From contig NZ_CP126084.1 in the NCBI RefSeq assembly GCF_030122845.1, positions 3,844,001 through 3,908,000 of the forward strand: a DNA stretch of 64,000 nucleotides, read 5' to 3'. The notes beneath the pieces are model-generated. The model was given only the letters and a program-made list of their open reading frames with translations, was not told the origin of the DNA and did not search any database. Positions within the stretch are counted from its first letter, which is position 1. Every line of letters begins with the position of its first letter. The DNA comes from Paenibacillus woosongensis. Its GTDB lineage: Bacteria > Bacillota > Bacilli > Paenibacillales > Paenibacillaceae. The translations under genes and the position numbers were made by a program. Of the stretch, positions 8,997 to 18,497 are shown piece after piece.

Positions 8997-9051
8997 AACG
9001 GCCGCCCTTCCTCATCTCCAGTGTTTTAGAAATTTAGTAATTTATTCATGT

Positions 9052-11568
9052 TTATCTGACCGAAGCAAATTTAAGCGATTCGCTGCCTGCAGAATAGACG
9101 GTAATCGTCTTCACCTCACCCGGCAGCAGATCAAAGTAGAGGTCGGAGCAGTCATAACCGCCCGCAACATATACACCGTGCGCATACCCTTTGCTGGTCA
9201 GCGTAATTTTGCGATCCGGTCCGATCTGCTCATCGCTCACGATTTCAACCGGCGATGGATCGAATACCATCGTCTTCATATCGCCCGTCCGCAAGGATAT
9301 GGAGTTCACGGTATCCGAATCTGGAATCAGCATCATGCTGCCCTTGGTGTAATCCTGATCCGGCAGCTTCTCCGTAAGCAGGTAAACCCGGCTATGCGGC
9401 TCAAGGGAAATCTCCAGCGTTTTCGTCTGCCGAACTGTTCCGTCGAACGAAATATAGCCGTATTCCGCCCGGAAACTCACCTTCTCTGCCGTATCGTTCA
9501 TCCCTTGAACAACGACGTTTCCGTCCACCACGCGCATCGACAGCTTCGTATGGGCCAGAGCGCGTTTTACGCCGTAGTACGGGATTTTGCGGCTCAGATA
9601 ATAATCGATGATCGTCCAGCCAACCTCGCCCCAGGCATCGTTGTACATCCAGAACAGCGCGCCGCCGCAATCTTCCTTGAATCGGATCGCTTCCAACGAA
9701 TACTCAAGCATGAGCGAGTGTACCATGCCGCCGTAAAGCAGATAGTCCTCGATGGATAAATTGTCGGTGCGGTCAAGGTAGTTTTTAGCGATGCCCGTGA
9801 TGACGGTTCCTTTCTCAAACACATTGCAGTGCATTTGCCATACTTCGCTGTCGAAGTCGATTTCTTCCCCGCCCAAATACTTCTTCGTACTCTCCAGAGA
9901 GCAAGGGCCGACAAAGCCGTATTCGCTCACGAATTTGGAGTTCACTGTATCGAAGTCCATCGGCTCGATGCGCTCGTCCATATTGAGGCTCATGAAGGCG
10001 TTGTGCCAGCGATGGACATCGCCGACCGTATCGTCGTTCGGAAGCGCCCCGCCGTATGGCGAGCTGTTCCAGTAAGGAATGTGGGAGCAGTTGTTGTACA
10101 TGATCTCCTTGGCGAGAATGTTCGCGATGTACATTCCATACTGCTTCTCATGCTTGAACTCGATCTGCCATCTCGGATTGTCATATTTGTTGAAGATCCA
10201 GTGGACTTCGTTGGTTCCGCAGAACAAGGCAATCGATGCCCGGTTGCGCAGGCGCTTGGTCTGATAATCCATCTCGGCCCGCATCTCGTCGCGGAATTCA
10301 CGTTTATGGTCAGGATAGGTGGAGCAGGCCATCATGAAATCCTGCCACACCAGCAGACCGTTCCGGTCGCACAGATCATAGAAAATATCCCGCTCGAACA
10401 GCCCGCCGCCCCAGACGCGCAGCATGTTGAAGTTCGCTTCCACCGCCTCGCGGATCAAGGTCTCGTACTTCTCGTCGGTAACACGCGCATGGATGAAATC
10501 AGCTGGAACCCAGTTGCCCCCCTTGCTGAAAATAGGAACACCGTTGACGATCAGCCGGAAATTGCGCTCTTCGCCGCGCAGGATTGACGTGTCCAGCTCG
10601 ACCGTCCGGATGCCGAATTGGAATGCGGGATATTCGGTCTTCGCGTTCGCGCTCACCGCAGATACCTGCACATCGTACAGCGGATGCTCGCCATGCCCCG
10701 CAGGCCACCACAGCCGGGCATTCTCCACCTCGAGGTCCACATCAAAGTAGTTCGTGCCAGAGGTCAGGAGCAGGTTCTCGAGCTTTTTCGTCACACAGGA
10801 TTCCCCGTCATAGGAAATGTCGATCTGCAGATCACAGTTTATCGTCCCGATGATGTCCAGGTTCTCGATGTTAACGGTCGCTTTAAGCCGGGCAGTCTGG
10901 TCAGCACTGACAGTGACAAGCTTCACCTCGCGAACCGCGATCTCTTTCTCGCAGCGCAGATACGCGTTTCCGCCCAGCCCGCAGGTAACGACGCGAGGCC
11001 CCCAGTCCCAGCCTACCGTATATTGCGGACGTCTTACGTAGGAACGGCGATAGTCGCCGCGGTCTTTGCCGCCGTTGTCGTATTCGCGGCAGGTCGCCCA
11101 GTTGAGCTCCGCCAGATCGTTGTCGGTAACGTCCTCCAGCCCGGTAGTGACGCGCACCGTAAGTGTGTTTTTCCCGGTGGTCAGAATGTCCTTGATATTG
11201 CGGACGAACGGATAATGCACATTGCGATGGCTGCCGACATATTGATCGTTTACGAAAATATCGCTGTTTGTGTCGATCGTTTCGATGACAAGCTCGATAA
11301 TGTCACTGTCAAAATCGATACCCGCGCCGTCGAATTCCTTGGTGTACCACCAGGAACGCTGTTCAATCCATTCGCTGGCGAGCGCATGATCGGACTCAAG
11401 TGGCTCCTGGATGATGCCATGCTCGATGAGAGGAATACGAACATCGGTCGGAAGCGTGCAGGGATACCAGCCTTCCTTCAAAGCCTTCACAGCCGCCAGG
11501 CTGTCTCTGCCCCAGTGCAGCGGCGCCTCGTGAAGAAGCCATGCGTCGTTTAAGTCAAATCTTTTCAT
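9052..11568 (-). CDS. GH2 beta-mannosidase
   Basis: This protein of about 838 residues has the GH2 layout: an N-terminal sugar-binding jelly roll (about 1-180), an immunoglobulin-like domain, a TIM barrel and C-terminal beta domains. The acid/base Glu is about 454 in GTNEVHW and the nucleophile Glu is about 549 in FVSEYGF. The WGGG and WQDFM segments are typical of beta-mannosidases. No signal peptide is present, so it acts on imported manno-oligosaccharides. I chose ATG at 11568 because GGGGAG lies 5 bases upstream; an in-frame ATG at 11580 contains that ribosome site within its own coding sequence. It is the first hydrolase after the transporter genes on the same strand. Confidence 0.93.
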   Translation of the reverse strand: MKRFDLNDAWLLHEAPLHWGRDSLAAVKALKEGWYPCTLPTDVRIPLIEHGIIQEPLESDHALASEWIEQRSWWYTKEFDGAGIDFDSDIIELVIETIDTNSDIFVNDQYVGSHRNVHYPFVRNIKDILTTGKNTLTVRVTTGLEDVTDNDLAELNWATCREYDNGGKDRGDYRRSYVRRPQYTVGWDWGPRVVTCGLGGNAYLRCEKEIAVREVKLVTVSADQTARLKATVNIENLDIIGTINCDLQIDISYDGESCVTKKLENLLLTSGTNYFDVDLEVENARLWWPAGHGEHPLYDVQVSAVSANAKTEYPAFQFGIRTVELDTSILRGEERNFRLIVNGVPIFSKGGNWVPADFIHARVTDEKYETLIREAVEANFNMLRVWGGGLFERDIFYDLCDRNGLLVWQDFMMACSTYPDHKREFRDEMRAEMDYQTKRLRNRASIALFCGTNEVHWIFNKYDNPRWQIEFKHEKQYGMYIANILAKEIMYNNCSHIPYWNSSPYGGALPNDDTVGDVHRWHNAFMSLNMDERIEPMDFDTVNSKFVSEYGFVGPCSLESTKKYLGGEEIDFDSEVWQMHCNVFEKGTVITGIAKNYLDRTDNLSIEDYLLYGGMVHSLMLEYSLEAIRFKEDCGGALFWMYNDAWGEVGWTIIDYYLSRKIPYYGVKRALAHTKLSMRVVDGNVVVQGMNDTAEKVSFRAEYGYISFDGTVRQTKTLEISLEPHSRVYLLTEKLPDQDYTKGSMMLIPDSDTVNSISLRTGDMKTMVFDPSPVEIVSDEQIGPDRKITLTSKGYAHGVYVAGGYDCSDLYFDLLPGEVKTITVYSAGSESLKFASVR

Positions 11569-11623
11569 AAGTCTCCCCATCCTTGATGTGTATTTGTTGT
11601 CATTCCTATTTCATTGGTGCGAA

Positions 11624-12463
11624 TCAACCCTTGACCGAACCGGCAACCATACCCTTGATGATCTGCTTGGAGAACGCAAAATATAGTGCCATAGCGGGAA
11701 AAATAGCGATCAGCATCGAGGCCATCATTTTCGGATAATCGGTAACGAACTGTCCTTTGAACAGCGTGATGCCGACAGGCACGGTCATCAGGGTTTCCTT
11801 GCTGATCAGGATCAGCGCAAACGTAAATTCATTCCATACGATAAAAAATTGAATGATGCCGACGGTGACGAGGATCGGCTGGCACATCGGAAGCACGATG
11901 CTAAACAAAGTGCGATGGAAGCTGCAGCCATCGATATTGGCGGCTTCCTCAACTTCAATGGGAATGCTTCGCACATAGCTCTCCACCAGGAAAATCGCAA
12001 TCGGCAAACCGAAGGCCGCATACGGAAAAATCAGCGTGTACCATTGATCGCCCATCCCGGTTTTCGTAAACAGCACGTACATCGGCACCATTAAGGCATG
12101 AATCGGAACAAGCATCCCGAGCAGGTAGTAGTTGTAAAGCGCATTTTTCCCTTTAAACCGGAAGCGGGAAAGAAAGTAACCGATAATAAAGCCAAGAATC
12201 AGGATGATCGCCAGCGACAGCACGCTATTCCGGATGGTGTTGCCCATCCACAGCAGAATTTTGCTTTTGGTCAGAATCGCCATGTACTGCTGAAAGTTCG
12301 GGCTGTGCGGCAATGAAATCGGATTGGCGTAAAACTCGGCCTTCCCTTTTAGCGAAGAATAGAATAGCCATATCGCCGGAAAAATGCAGGTCATGGAGAA
12401 AACGGCCAAAACCAGATTAGGGACCAGGCCGGACAAAAAACGGCGTTTACTGCTCTCCCCCAT
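11624..12463 (-). CDS. CUT1 sugar ABC transporter permease, MalG type
   Basis: This protein of about 279 residues has six predicted transmembrane segments and the inner-membrane permease EAA loop (EEAANIDGCSFHRTLFSIVLP). That loop contacts the ATPase, which is not encoded here and is probably a shared MsmX-type protein. The C-terminus GMVAGSVKG is typical of MalG-type subunits. ATG at 12463 lies 8 bases after GGAGG; a GTG one codon earlier is possible. The preceding permease stops immediately upstream, so the two are coupled. Confidence 0.93.
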   Translation of the reverse strand: MGESSKRRFLSGLVPNLVLAVFSMTCIFPAIWLFYSSLKGKAEFYANPISLPHSPNFQQYMAILTKSKILLWMGNTIRNSVLSLAIILILGFIIGYFLSRFRFKGKNALYNYYLLGMLVPIHALMVPMYVLFTKTGMGDQWYTLIFPYAAFGLPIAIFLVESYVRSIPIEVEEAANIDGCSFHRTLFSIVLPMCQPILVTVGIIQFFIVWNEFTFALILISKETLMTVPVGITLFKGQFVTDYPKMMASMLIAIFPAMALYFAFSKQIIKGMVAGSVKG

Positions 12464-12466
12464 CAC

Positions 12467-13360
12467 TCACACCTCCTTGTCCTTCGTAAAGCTTAGCAGC
12501 AGCCATCTCGTTCCGGCGATAAATATCAAGCTCAGAATCAGGATGCCGATCGACATCGCGCTGCCGTAACCCATCTTATAGCTAAGGAAGGACGTCTTAT
12601 AGGCGTTTAGCGCCATCACGTTGCTTGAGGTTCCCGGGCCTCCGCCGGTCATGACATAGATGTGGTCGAAGACCTTCATTGTCCCCGCGATACAGAGCGT
12701 CACGCAGACGATCAGCGTATTCTTGACGAGAGGCAAAGTGATATGGATCGCCTTCTTCCAGCCGTTCGCCCCGTCGATTTCCGCCATTTCCAGCACCTGC
12801 GGGTCAATGGAAGCTAGAGCGGAGAGGATGATGATCATGTAATATCCGATATATTGCCAAATCAGGGGAATCGCAACCAATGTCAGCGCAAGACTCTCGT
12901 TGTTCAGCCAGGGCTGAATCCATTCCGCTTTTCCGATTTGCTTAAGAAAAATATTGATTAAGCCATAGTTGTAGTCATACAGCATCGTCCAAATAAAGCC
13001 GATCACGACCGCCGATAATACCGACGGAAAGTAAGACATCGTTCTGTGAAAAGCCTTGAATCTGACGCCTCTTGTATTCAGCAGTATGGCGAACAAGAAG
13101 GCGAAGCCGATTTGTCCGACAATGCACAGCACCGTAAGATAAATGTTGTTGACAAAAGATTGGATGAAAATGTCGTCCTTAGCCAGTGCTATAAAATTAT
13201 CCAAACCGATGTAATTCATCTTCGTCCCGCCCGACCAGTCAAAGAACCCGTAATAAAAAGCCAGGACGATCGGAACAAATACGATAAAGGTGTACAGGAT
13301 AAAGCCCGGCAGCATGTACAATATGAAAGCCTTCCTTGACGGACGAATTGCCTGGTTCAT
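12467..13360 (-). CDS. CUT1 sugar ABC transporter permease, MalF type
   Basis: This 297-residue integral membrane protein has about six transmembrane segments and the EAA motif in MAEIDGANGWKKAIHITLPLV. It forms the heterodimeric channel with the MalG-type subunit. It starts after AAGGAGG and lies between the binding-protein gene and the second permease gene. The hairpin before it may lower its expression relative to the binding protein. Confidence 0.93.
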   Translation of the reverse strand: MNQAIRPSRKAFILYMLPGFILYTFIVFVPIVLAFYYGFFDWSGGTKMNYIGLDNFIALAKDDIFIQSFVNNIYLTVLCIVGQIGFAFLFAILLNTRGVRFKAFHRTMSYFPSVLSAVVIGFIWTMLYDYNYGLINIFLKQIGKAEWIQPWLNNESLALTLVAIPLIWQYIGYYMIIILSALASIDPQVLEMAEIDGANGWKKAIHITLPLVKNTLIVCVTLCIAGTMKVFDHIYVMTGGGPGTSSNVMALNAYKTSFLSYKMGYGSAMSIGILILSLIFIAGTRWLLLSFTKDKEV

Positions 13361-13394
13361 GTCGCTGCTTCCTCCTTAATTAACGCATGATGGT

Positions 13395-13427
13395 AAGCTG
13401 CCGGCACGCCGGTGGTGCCAGCAGCTT
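13395..13427 (-). other. Intra-operon hairpin between binding-protein and permease genes
   Basis: AAGCTGCCGGCAC pairs with GTGCCAGCAGCTT, with one mismatch. It has no T-run. Hairpins at this place in sugar ABC operons commonly stabilise the upstream binding-protein mRNA or partly stop transcription, so that binding protein exceeds permease. That role is inferred. Confidence 0.55.
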
Positions 13428-13442
13428 GAACCATCGCGGCGG

Positions 13443-14807
13443 TTACAGGCTTTCCTGCCCAGATTGAAGCTGTGCGGCAAGATCTTGGCCCGTTTTCGTA
13501 CCGTTCAGCACTTCCTGCAAACCTGTATTCATGCTTTCGATGATGGCCCCTTCCATCAGCATGTCGTAGATCGGCGTAAACGTCAGGGAGCCGGTCAATG
13601 CGGCAAAATCCTGCGTCAGCTGCGGGAACTGCGTCAAATCGGTGCCTTCAATCAGGCTTGGGCCAGTCATGCCGTATTTTTCGGCATAAACTCTGGAAAA
13701 GTCATAACCCGCCGTGCTGAACAGAAAATCCATAGCTGCATCGAGTTTTGCGCCTTCCAGATTTTTGTTGAGCGCAACATACCAGCCGGCCCCGCCGGAG
13801 ATCGTATTGTTATCGCCCTTTCCACCATCCACTGGCGGCAGGATCGCAACCTTGGTCTGGCTTAGCACTTCCTCCGAGGCATTGGACAGCAGGTAGCTAA
13901 GCGCCCAGTGGCCGTCAATAGTAGCTGCCGCCTTGCCCTGTGCGTAATATTCCTCGGCCTGCGCATTGGAGATGATATTGAAATCAGGGTTAAACACTTT
14001 ATTGGCGGCAATATTCTGCATCTGATCGAGTGCGCTTACAAACTCAGGGTCGGTAAATTTCGCGCTGCCGTCACGGGCTATAATCGAATTCGTCCAATCG
14101 GTGCCTGTGAAACGATCGCCCATGGTCGAAAGGATGCTGGATTCGGCCGGCCATTTGTCCTTGTTGCCCAGTGCGATAGCGGAGATTCCCTTTTCATTAA
14201 ATTTTTCAGCGGCCTTATAAATGTCTTCCCAATTGTCCGGAAAACGGTCATAGCCGATTTCTTTCCACATTTGTTCGTTATAAAAAACAACCGAGGTGAT
14301 CGATAGCTGATTCGGAATCCCGTAAATGTTGCCGTCCCGCGTAGCCGCATCAAACACGCCTTTGCGGAACTGGTCCTTGTGCTCATATTTGTCCAAATAG
14401 TCGTTGATCGGCATCAGCAGGTCGTTGTTTGCAAAGTTGCTCACCCAAGAACCTTTTAAGAAGAAGATGTCCGGGATTTCGTTGACGGCGGCCTGCGCCT
14501 GGATTTTTGTCGAATAATCCGCCTGCGACATGACCGACTGAACCAAATTGACATTCGGATTGTTCGCTTCCCACTCTTCAACCAGCGTCATGTAGCTGTC
14601 CATTTCTGCGCTTGTGGGACGTTCCTCCTCCAAATAATAGTGCGAGAAGGTCAATTGAATCTGTTCTCCCTTTGCCCCGCCCGCACCGGAATTTCCGGGG
14701 GTCGTGCTGCCATTGCTGCTTCCATTGCTGCCGCTGCCACAGGCAGAAAGGATTAGCGAGAGAGCTGCCAGAAATGAGATGATTTGCATGATCTTTTTCT
14801 TTTTCAT
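13443..14807 (-). CDS. Sugar ABC transporter substrate-binding lipoprotein (CUT1)
   Basis: This 454-residue extracellular binding protein has a lipoprotein signal peptide ending in a lipobox (SLILSACGS, lipidated Cys at about 22), then a Gly/Ser/Asn-rich linker and a family 1 solute-binding fold. It starts after GGAGGGG. It heads the operon of two permeases, beta-mannosidase, isomerase and dehydrogenase, so its ligand is probably a beta-mannoside oligosaccharide (inference). A YesM/YesN pair is divergently transcribed upstream. Confidence 0.93.
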   Translation of the reverse strand: MKKKKIMQIISFLAALSLILSACGSGSNGSSNGSTTPGNSGAGGAKGEQIQLTFSHYYLEEERPTSAEMDSYMTLVEEWEANNPNVNLVQSVMSQADYSTKIQAQAAVNEIPDIFFLKGSWVSNFANNDLLMPINDYLDKYEHKDQFRKGVFDAATRDGNIYGIPNQLSITSVVFYNEQMWKEIGYDRFPDNWEDIYKAAEKFNEKGISAIALGNKDKWPAESSILSTMGDRFTGTDWTNSIIARDGSAKFTDPEFVSALDQMQNIAANKVFNPDFNIISNAQAEEYYAQGKAAATIDGHWALSYLLSNASEEVLSQTKVAILPPVDGGKGDNNTISGGAGWYVALNKNLEGAKLDAAMDFLFSTAGYDFSRVYAEKYGMTGPSLIEGTDLTQFPQLTQDFAALTGSLTFTPIYDMLMEGAIIESMNTGLQEVLNGTKTGQDLAAQLQSGQESL

Positions 14808-15019
14808 GTTGCCCCTCCAAAATGTATATTTGATTTCATAACCTAACTATAGAAGACGGGAGATTTATTTTGTATCCGCTTTCTTGTCTTCATTATCCTC
14901 GTATTTTGTCATCATCGAAAGAAAAATCGGATCAACCTCTGCCCATGAGGCAAACGATATCCTTAAAATTTGATATTTATCACAAAAAATGACCATCTCA
15001 TAAAATTGGCATAGGACAA

Positions 15020-15048
15020 TTGACACCTGTCCGGCGCAATGACAGAAT
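15020..15048 (+). promoter_or_regulatory. Candidate sigma-A promoter for the kinase gene
   Basis: TTGACA at 15020-15025 is a perfect -35 box. CAGAAT at 15043-15048, 17 bases later, is a weak -10 box (four of six matches). It lies about 27 bases upstream of the kinase start. Confidence 0.4.
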
Positions 15049-15074
15049 AAATTCATAACATCAAGGGGGGGAGT

Positions 15075-16871
15075 GTGCGCCCTGTGACCATGCGTAAAAA
15101 GCTTATGCTGTTCTTCATCTGCCTCGTGATGATCCCGATTCTTACGATTTATTCCGTAGCAATCAACATCTTTTATGAGAGCACCAAAAAAGATTTGCAA
15201 GCGCTTTTTTCGAACCATATCCATGGAATCGGCAAAAACGCGGATCAATTTTTTACCGATGCGCTGGATCTTACGACCTATCCATTAATGGAAACGAATC
15301 TGAAAGCCTTCTTAAGCAAGCCGAAGGATGATGAGAACTATTTCGCGTTGACCAGCAACGCCAATAGCATCCTGCTCTCTATGCCCTACGGTTTCTCCAA
15401 CGGCATTCGCGGCATTTCTCTCCTTTCGCGGGATCAAGCCTCTATTAATGTAGGCATTTCGTTAAAAATATCGAAGGAAGATCTGGAAGCTGCGCGAGCC
15501 GGGGCATCGAGGCCCTATTGGGATTATCGCGACGTTTCCAGCCTGCAGGATACGCCAATGGAAGCATACAGCCATATTACTCTAACCCGATTGCTGAGGA
15601 ATCCGAGCAATTTGTCCGAGGAGCTCGGCTTTATCAAAATCGCCATGAGCCGGAAGCAGCTTATCGATACCCTGATGTCGGACCGGATCAACCACGAGGT
15701 TTCCTATTTTATCATTGATGAAAATAACAAGCTCCTTGTAGATACGAGCTCCGGCCAAAGCTACGCCAATCTGAAGGGGGACATTTCCTATCCGCATCTT
15801 CTCCAGTTGGCTTCCAGCTCGGCCAATACGCAGATCAACGGACAATACTTCATTTCCGCCCATAAAATAGAACGAACTCCATTCGTTTTATACAGCATTG
15901 TAAAACCGAATATCCTAACCATTATTAAGGAAACTCTTCTTAAGGGCTTGTCGCTGACCGTGGTGCTGGTGCTCCTATTTACGCTGCTATTGTCCTTCAC
16001 TTTTTCCCAGATTATCACGGCCCCGCTCGTCAAGCTAGGCAAGCGTATGAAGTCGATCTCCAACGAGGATTTCTCCGTGCGCATCGACGTTAAGAGAAAT
16101 GATGAAATCGCGGTGCTGGCCAACAATTTCAACCGTATGGCGCAGCGGCTGGACTTTCTGTATAAGGAAGTCTACATGGGGAATTTGAAATTACAGCAAG
16201 CGCAGCTAAGCGCCCTGCAAACACAGATCAACCCCCATTTTTTATATAACACGCTGGACACAATCTACTGGATGTCGGAGATGGGCGACACCAAAAATGT
16301 CAGCTCCATGGTTTCAAATATGTCGAAAATGATGCGCATGACGCTCTCCCCTGGCAACAGTGACATGGTGACGCTGGCGGAAGAGCTGGAGCATCTAAGC
16401 TGCTACATCCATATCCAGCGAATCCGCTACGGCGACCAGTTCGTGTTCGAAATCGATTGTCCGGAGCATTTGAAGTCTTATTACGTTCTGCGCCTTCTGC
16501 TGCAGCCGCTGGTCGAAAACGCACTTCTCCACGGGCTGAAGAACAGCACCCATGGCATCGTAAAGGTGCGAATTTACGAAAACGAAAATACGCTTGTTTA
16601 CGAGGTGATGAATAATGGCACACCGGTGGACGTCACTGAAATTAACCGCCTGCTGGAGGTAGAGGGCAGCGGCATGCGGGGCTTTGCTTTACGGAACATT
16701 AAGGAGCGGATCGCTCTGAAAAATGGAAAGGGCTTTCATCTAGGTTGTTTTTTGCGTGACGGATTCAGCGTCTTCCAAATTACGCAAAAGCTGAGGGTTG
16801 AAGAGGCCGATGCCCGGGAAATTACGCTCGCAGACTACAACAGTGAACAAACAAAGGGGCTGAAGAGATGA
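15075..16871 (+). CDS. YesM-type sensor histidine kinase
   Basis: This 598-residue sensor kinase has transmembrane segments near 10-30 and 285-310, an extracytoplasmic domain between them, a HAMP linker, the motif QINPHFLYN with phospho-accepting His388, and a C-terminal ATPase domain (PLVENALLHG). The start is GTG at 15075, just after AAGGGGGGG; ATG at 15090 is an alternative. Its stop overlaps the start of the response regulator gene (ATGA). It is divergent from the mannoside transporter operon, the usual setting for a kinase controlling its neighbouring transporter. Confidence 0.93.
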   Translation: MRPVTMRKKLMLFFICLVMIPILTIYSVAINIFYESTKKDLQALFSNHIHGIGKNADQFFTDALDLTTYPLMETNLKAFLSKPKDDENYFALTSNANSILLSMPYGFSNGIRGISLLSRDQASINVGISLKISKEDLEAARAGASRPYWDYRDVSSLQDTPMEAYSHITLTRLLRNPSNLSEELGFIKIAMSRKQLIDTLMSDRINHEVSYFIIDENNKLLVDTSSGQSYANLKGDISYPHLLQLASSSANTQINGQYFISAHKIERTPFVLYSIVKPNILTIIKETLLKGLSLTVVLVLLFTLLLSFTFSQIITAPLVKLGKRMKSISNEDFSVRIDVKRNDEIAVLANNFNRMAQRLDFLYKEVYMGNLKLQQAQLSALQTQINPHFLYNTLDTIYWMSEMGDTKNVSSMVSNMSKMMRMTLSPGNSDMVTLAEELEHLSCYIHIQRIRYGDQFVFEIDCPEHLKSYYVLRLLLQPLVENALLHGLKNSTHGIVKVRIYENENTLVYEVMNNGTPVDVTEINRLLEVEGSGMRGFALRNIKERIALKNGKGFHLGCFLRDGFSVFQITQKLRVEEADAREITLADYNSEQTKGLKR

Positions 16872-18388
16872 TAAAAATCCTGCTCGTTGACGACGAAGCA
16901 TTTATCCGTCAGGGAATCCGCTATACGATTCCGTGGGAAAAGCATGGGATGGAAATTGTCGGAGAGGCAGCTAACGGAGAAGATGGCCTGAAGATGGCCA
17001 TTCAGCTCTCCCCTGATATCGTTTTTGCAGACATCCAGATGCCGATCATGAGCGGAATTGAGCTGGCGAGAAAATTAAATGAGTATTTGCCGCGCACGAA
17101 GGTGATTATCCTCTCCGCATATGGCAATACCGAAAACTTTACCCGTGCGATTGAAGTAAAGGTAAGCTCCTTCGTCCTGAAAAATGCCGATTCCGGCAAA
17201 ATACTGGAGGCGGCCCTCCGGGCAAAGGACGCTATTTCGGAAGAAAATGCCGCCTTTGGGCGTCAGGCGCTGATGCAGACGATTTATAAGGAAAACCAGC
17301 ATTTGATTAAATCCGCCTTGTTTGCGAAATTTTTAAAAAACGAAATCCCGTTGAACACGTTTCAGAAGAAGGCGGAAAAACTGGATATGCCGCTGCCGGG
17401 CCCCTGCTATTCGGTGCTGCTCTCCCGCTGTGTTGCGAATGACGACTGGCTGGTGTACAACCATTTTGTGCAGGCTTTTCAGGAGTTCGAGCCCTTCGTA
17501 TTCTTCATGGATGACAGCAAGCTCGTAACGGTATTAAATGTCGGTGCGCAGGGTGTTTCGGAGGAGGTTATGGACAAGACGCTGGCCAATCTCAAGCCTT
17601 ATATTTTCGGCAACAGTATGGTGTTAATGAACCGTATCGAGTCGCTGGAGAAGCTCTCCTGCGCTTATGCGCTGCTGGACAGTGCGCTGGATGCCTGCTT
17701 CTGGAACACGGAACGGGAATATACGGAGGTTGCGCCAACAGATATGTTTCCTAGCGTGGGGCTCAGTGAGATACGCAATAGCGAGAGCAAGGTCATCTCC
17801 GCGGTCTTGTCCAAAAATGCTGCCCATATTGAAAGCGCTATCCAGGATTACGCTGAGTTTATGCGTCAAAATGCCGTCTCCCGGTCGCGCTTTCTGGAAT
17901 CGGTGAACCGGATCATCGTGCTGATGGAGGCGGTGATGGAAAAGCACAACGATGCCCGCAAAACCGCGGAAATTGTTGCTGAAACGGAAACGCCCGAGGA
18001 AGTGATCGAGCTGTTGCTGAGCTTGGCCAGGCCAAACATGGAGACGGATTATAAAAATGTGCAGTTTGCGGCCGCATTGGATTATATCAGCCAAAATTAT
18101 AACAAGGATCTCAAGCTGACCGATGTCGCCAAGGCCGTTTACATTTCCACCGGTTATTTGAGTAGAATCTTCAAAAGCGAAACCGGCTATTCCTTTAAAG
18201 AGTGGGTGAATCGCATTCGCATCGAAAAAGCGAAGGAACTCATTCTAAACAGTGATTTGAAATACTATGAAATCGCCGAATTGGTAGGGTACAAGGATTA
18301 CAAGTATTTCTCCGCGTATTTCAGCAAATTATGCGGAGTCAGCGCGAAGGAATATAAAGTGCTGAACAGCCCGATGCTTCATCGTTAG
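16868..18388 (+). CDS. YesN-type response regulator (AraC output)
   Basis: This 506-residue regulator has a receiver domain at residues 1-120 with phospho-acceptor Asp55 (VFADIQMP). A middle linker follows, and the AraC-type double helix-turn-helix is at about 405-505 (LTDVAKAVYISTGYLSRIFKSE, and YYEIAELVGYKDYKYFSAYFSK). The gene overlaps the kinase gene by four bases. Expected targets are the transporter and mannosidase genes on the other strand, judged from adjacency. Confidence 0.93.
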   Translation: MIKILLVDDEAFIRQGIRYTIPWEKHGMEIVGEAANGEDGLKMAIQLSPDIVFADIQMPIMSGIELARKLNEYLPRTKVIILSAYGNTENFTRAIEVKVSSFVLKNADSGKILEAALRAKDAISEENAAFGRQALMQTIYKENQHLIKSALFAKFLKNEIPLNTFQKKAEKLDMPLPGPCYSVLLSRCVANDDWLVYNHFVQAFQEFEPFVFFMDDSKLVTVLNVGAQGVSEEVMDKTLANLKPYIFGNSMVLMNRIESLEKLSCAYALLDSALDACFWNTEREYTEVAPTDMFPSVGLSEIRNSESKVISAVLSKNAAHIESAIQDYAEFMRQNAVSRSRFLESVNRIIVLMEAVMEKHNDARKTAEIVAETETPEEVIELLLSLARPNMETDYKNVQFAAALDYISQNYNKDLKLTDVAKAVYISTGYLSRIFKSETGYSFKEWVNRIRIEKAKELILNSDLKYYEIAELVGYKDYKYFSAYFSKLCGVSAKEYKVLNSPMLHR

Positions 18389-18400
18389 AGTCATGTTCTT

Positions 18401-18455
18401 GAAAAAACAGGACTTCCCGCTGTCGTTTACGACAGATAGGAAGCCCTGTTTTTTT
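18401..18455. terminator. Bidirectional terminator between convergent genes
   Basis: The stem AAAAAACAGGACTTCC pairs with GGAAGCCCTGTTTTTTT, with an inner CTGTCG/CGACAG hairpin. T-runs are on both strands. It separates the response regulator gene from the convergent permease gene. Confidence 0.85.
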
Positions 18456-18497
18456 GATACTGGATTGACGAACTCCTTTTGTTTCTATCTTCGTCCG

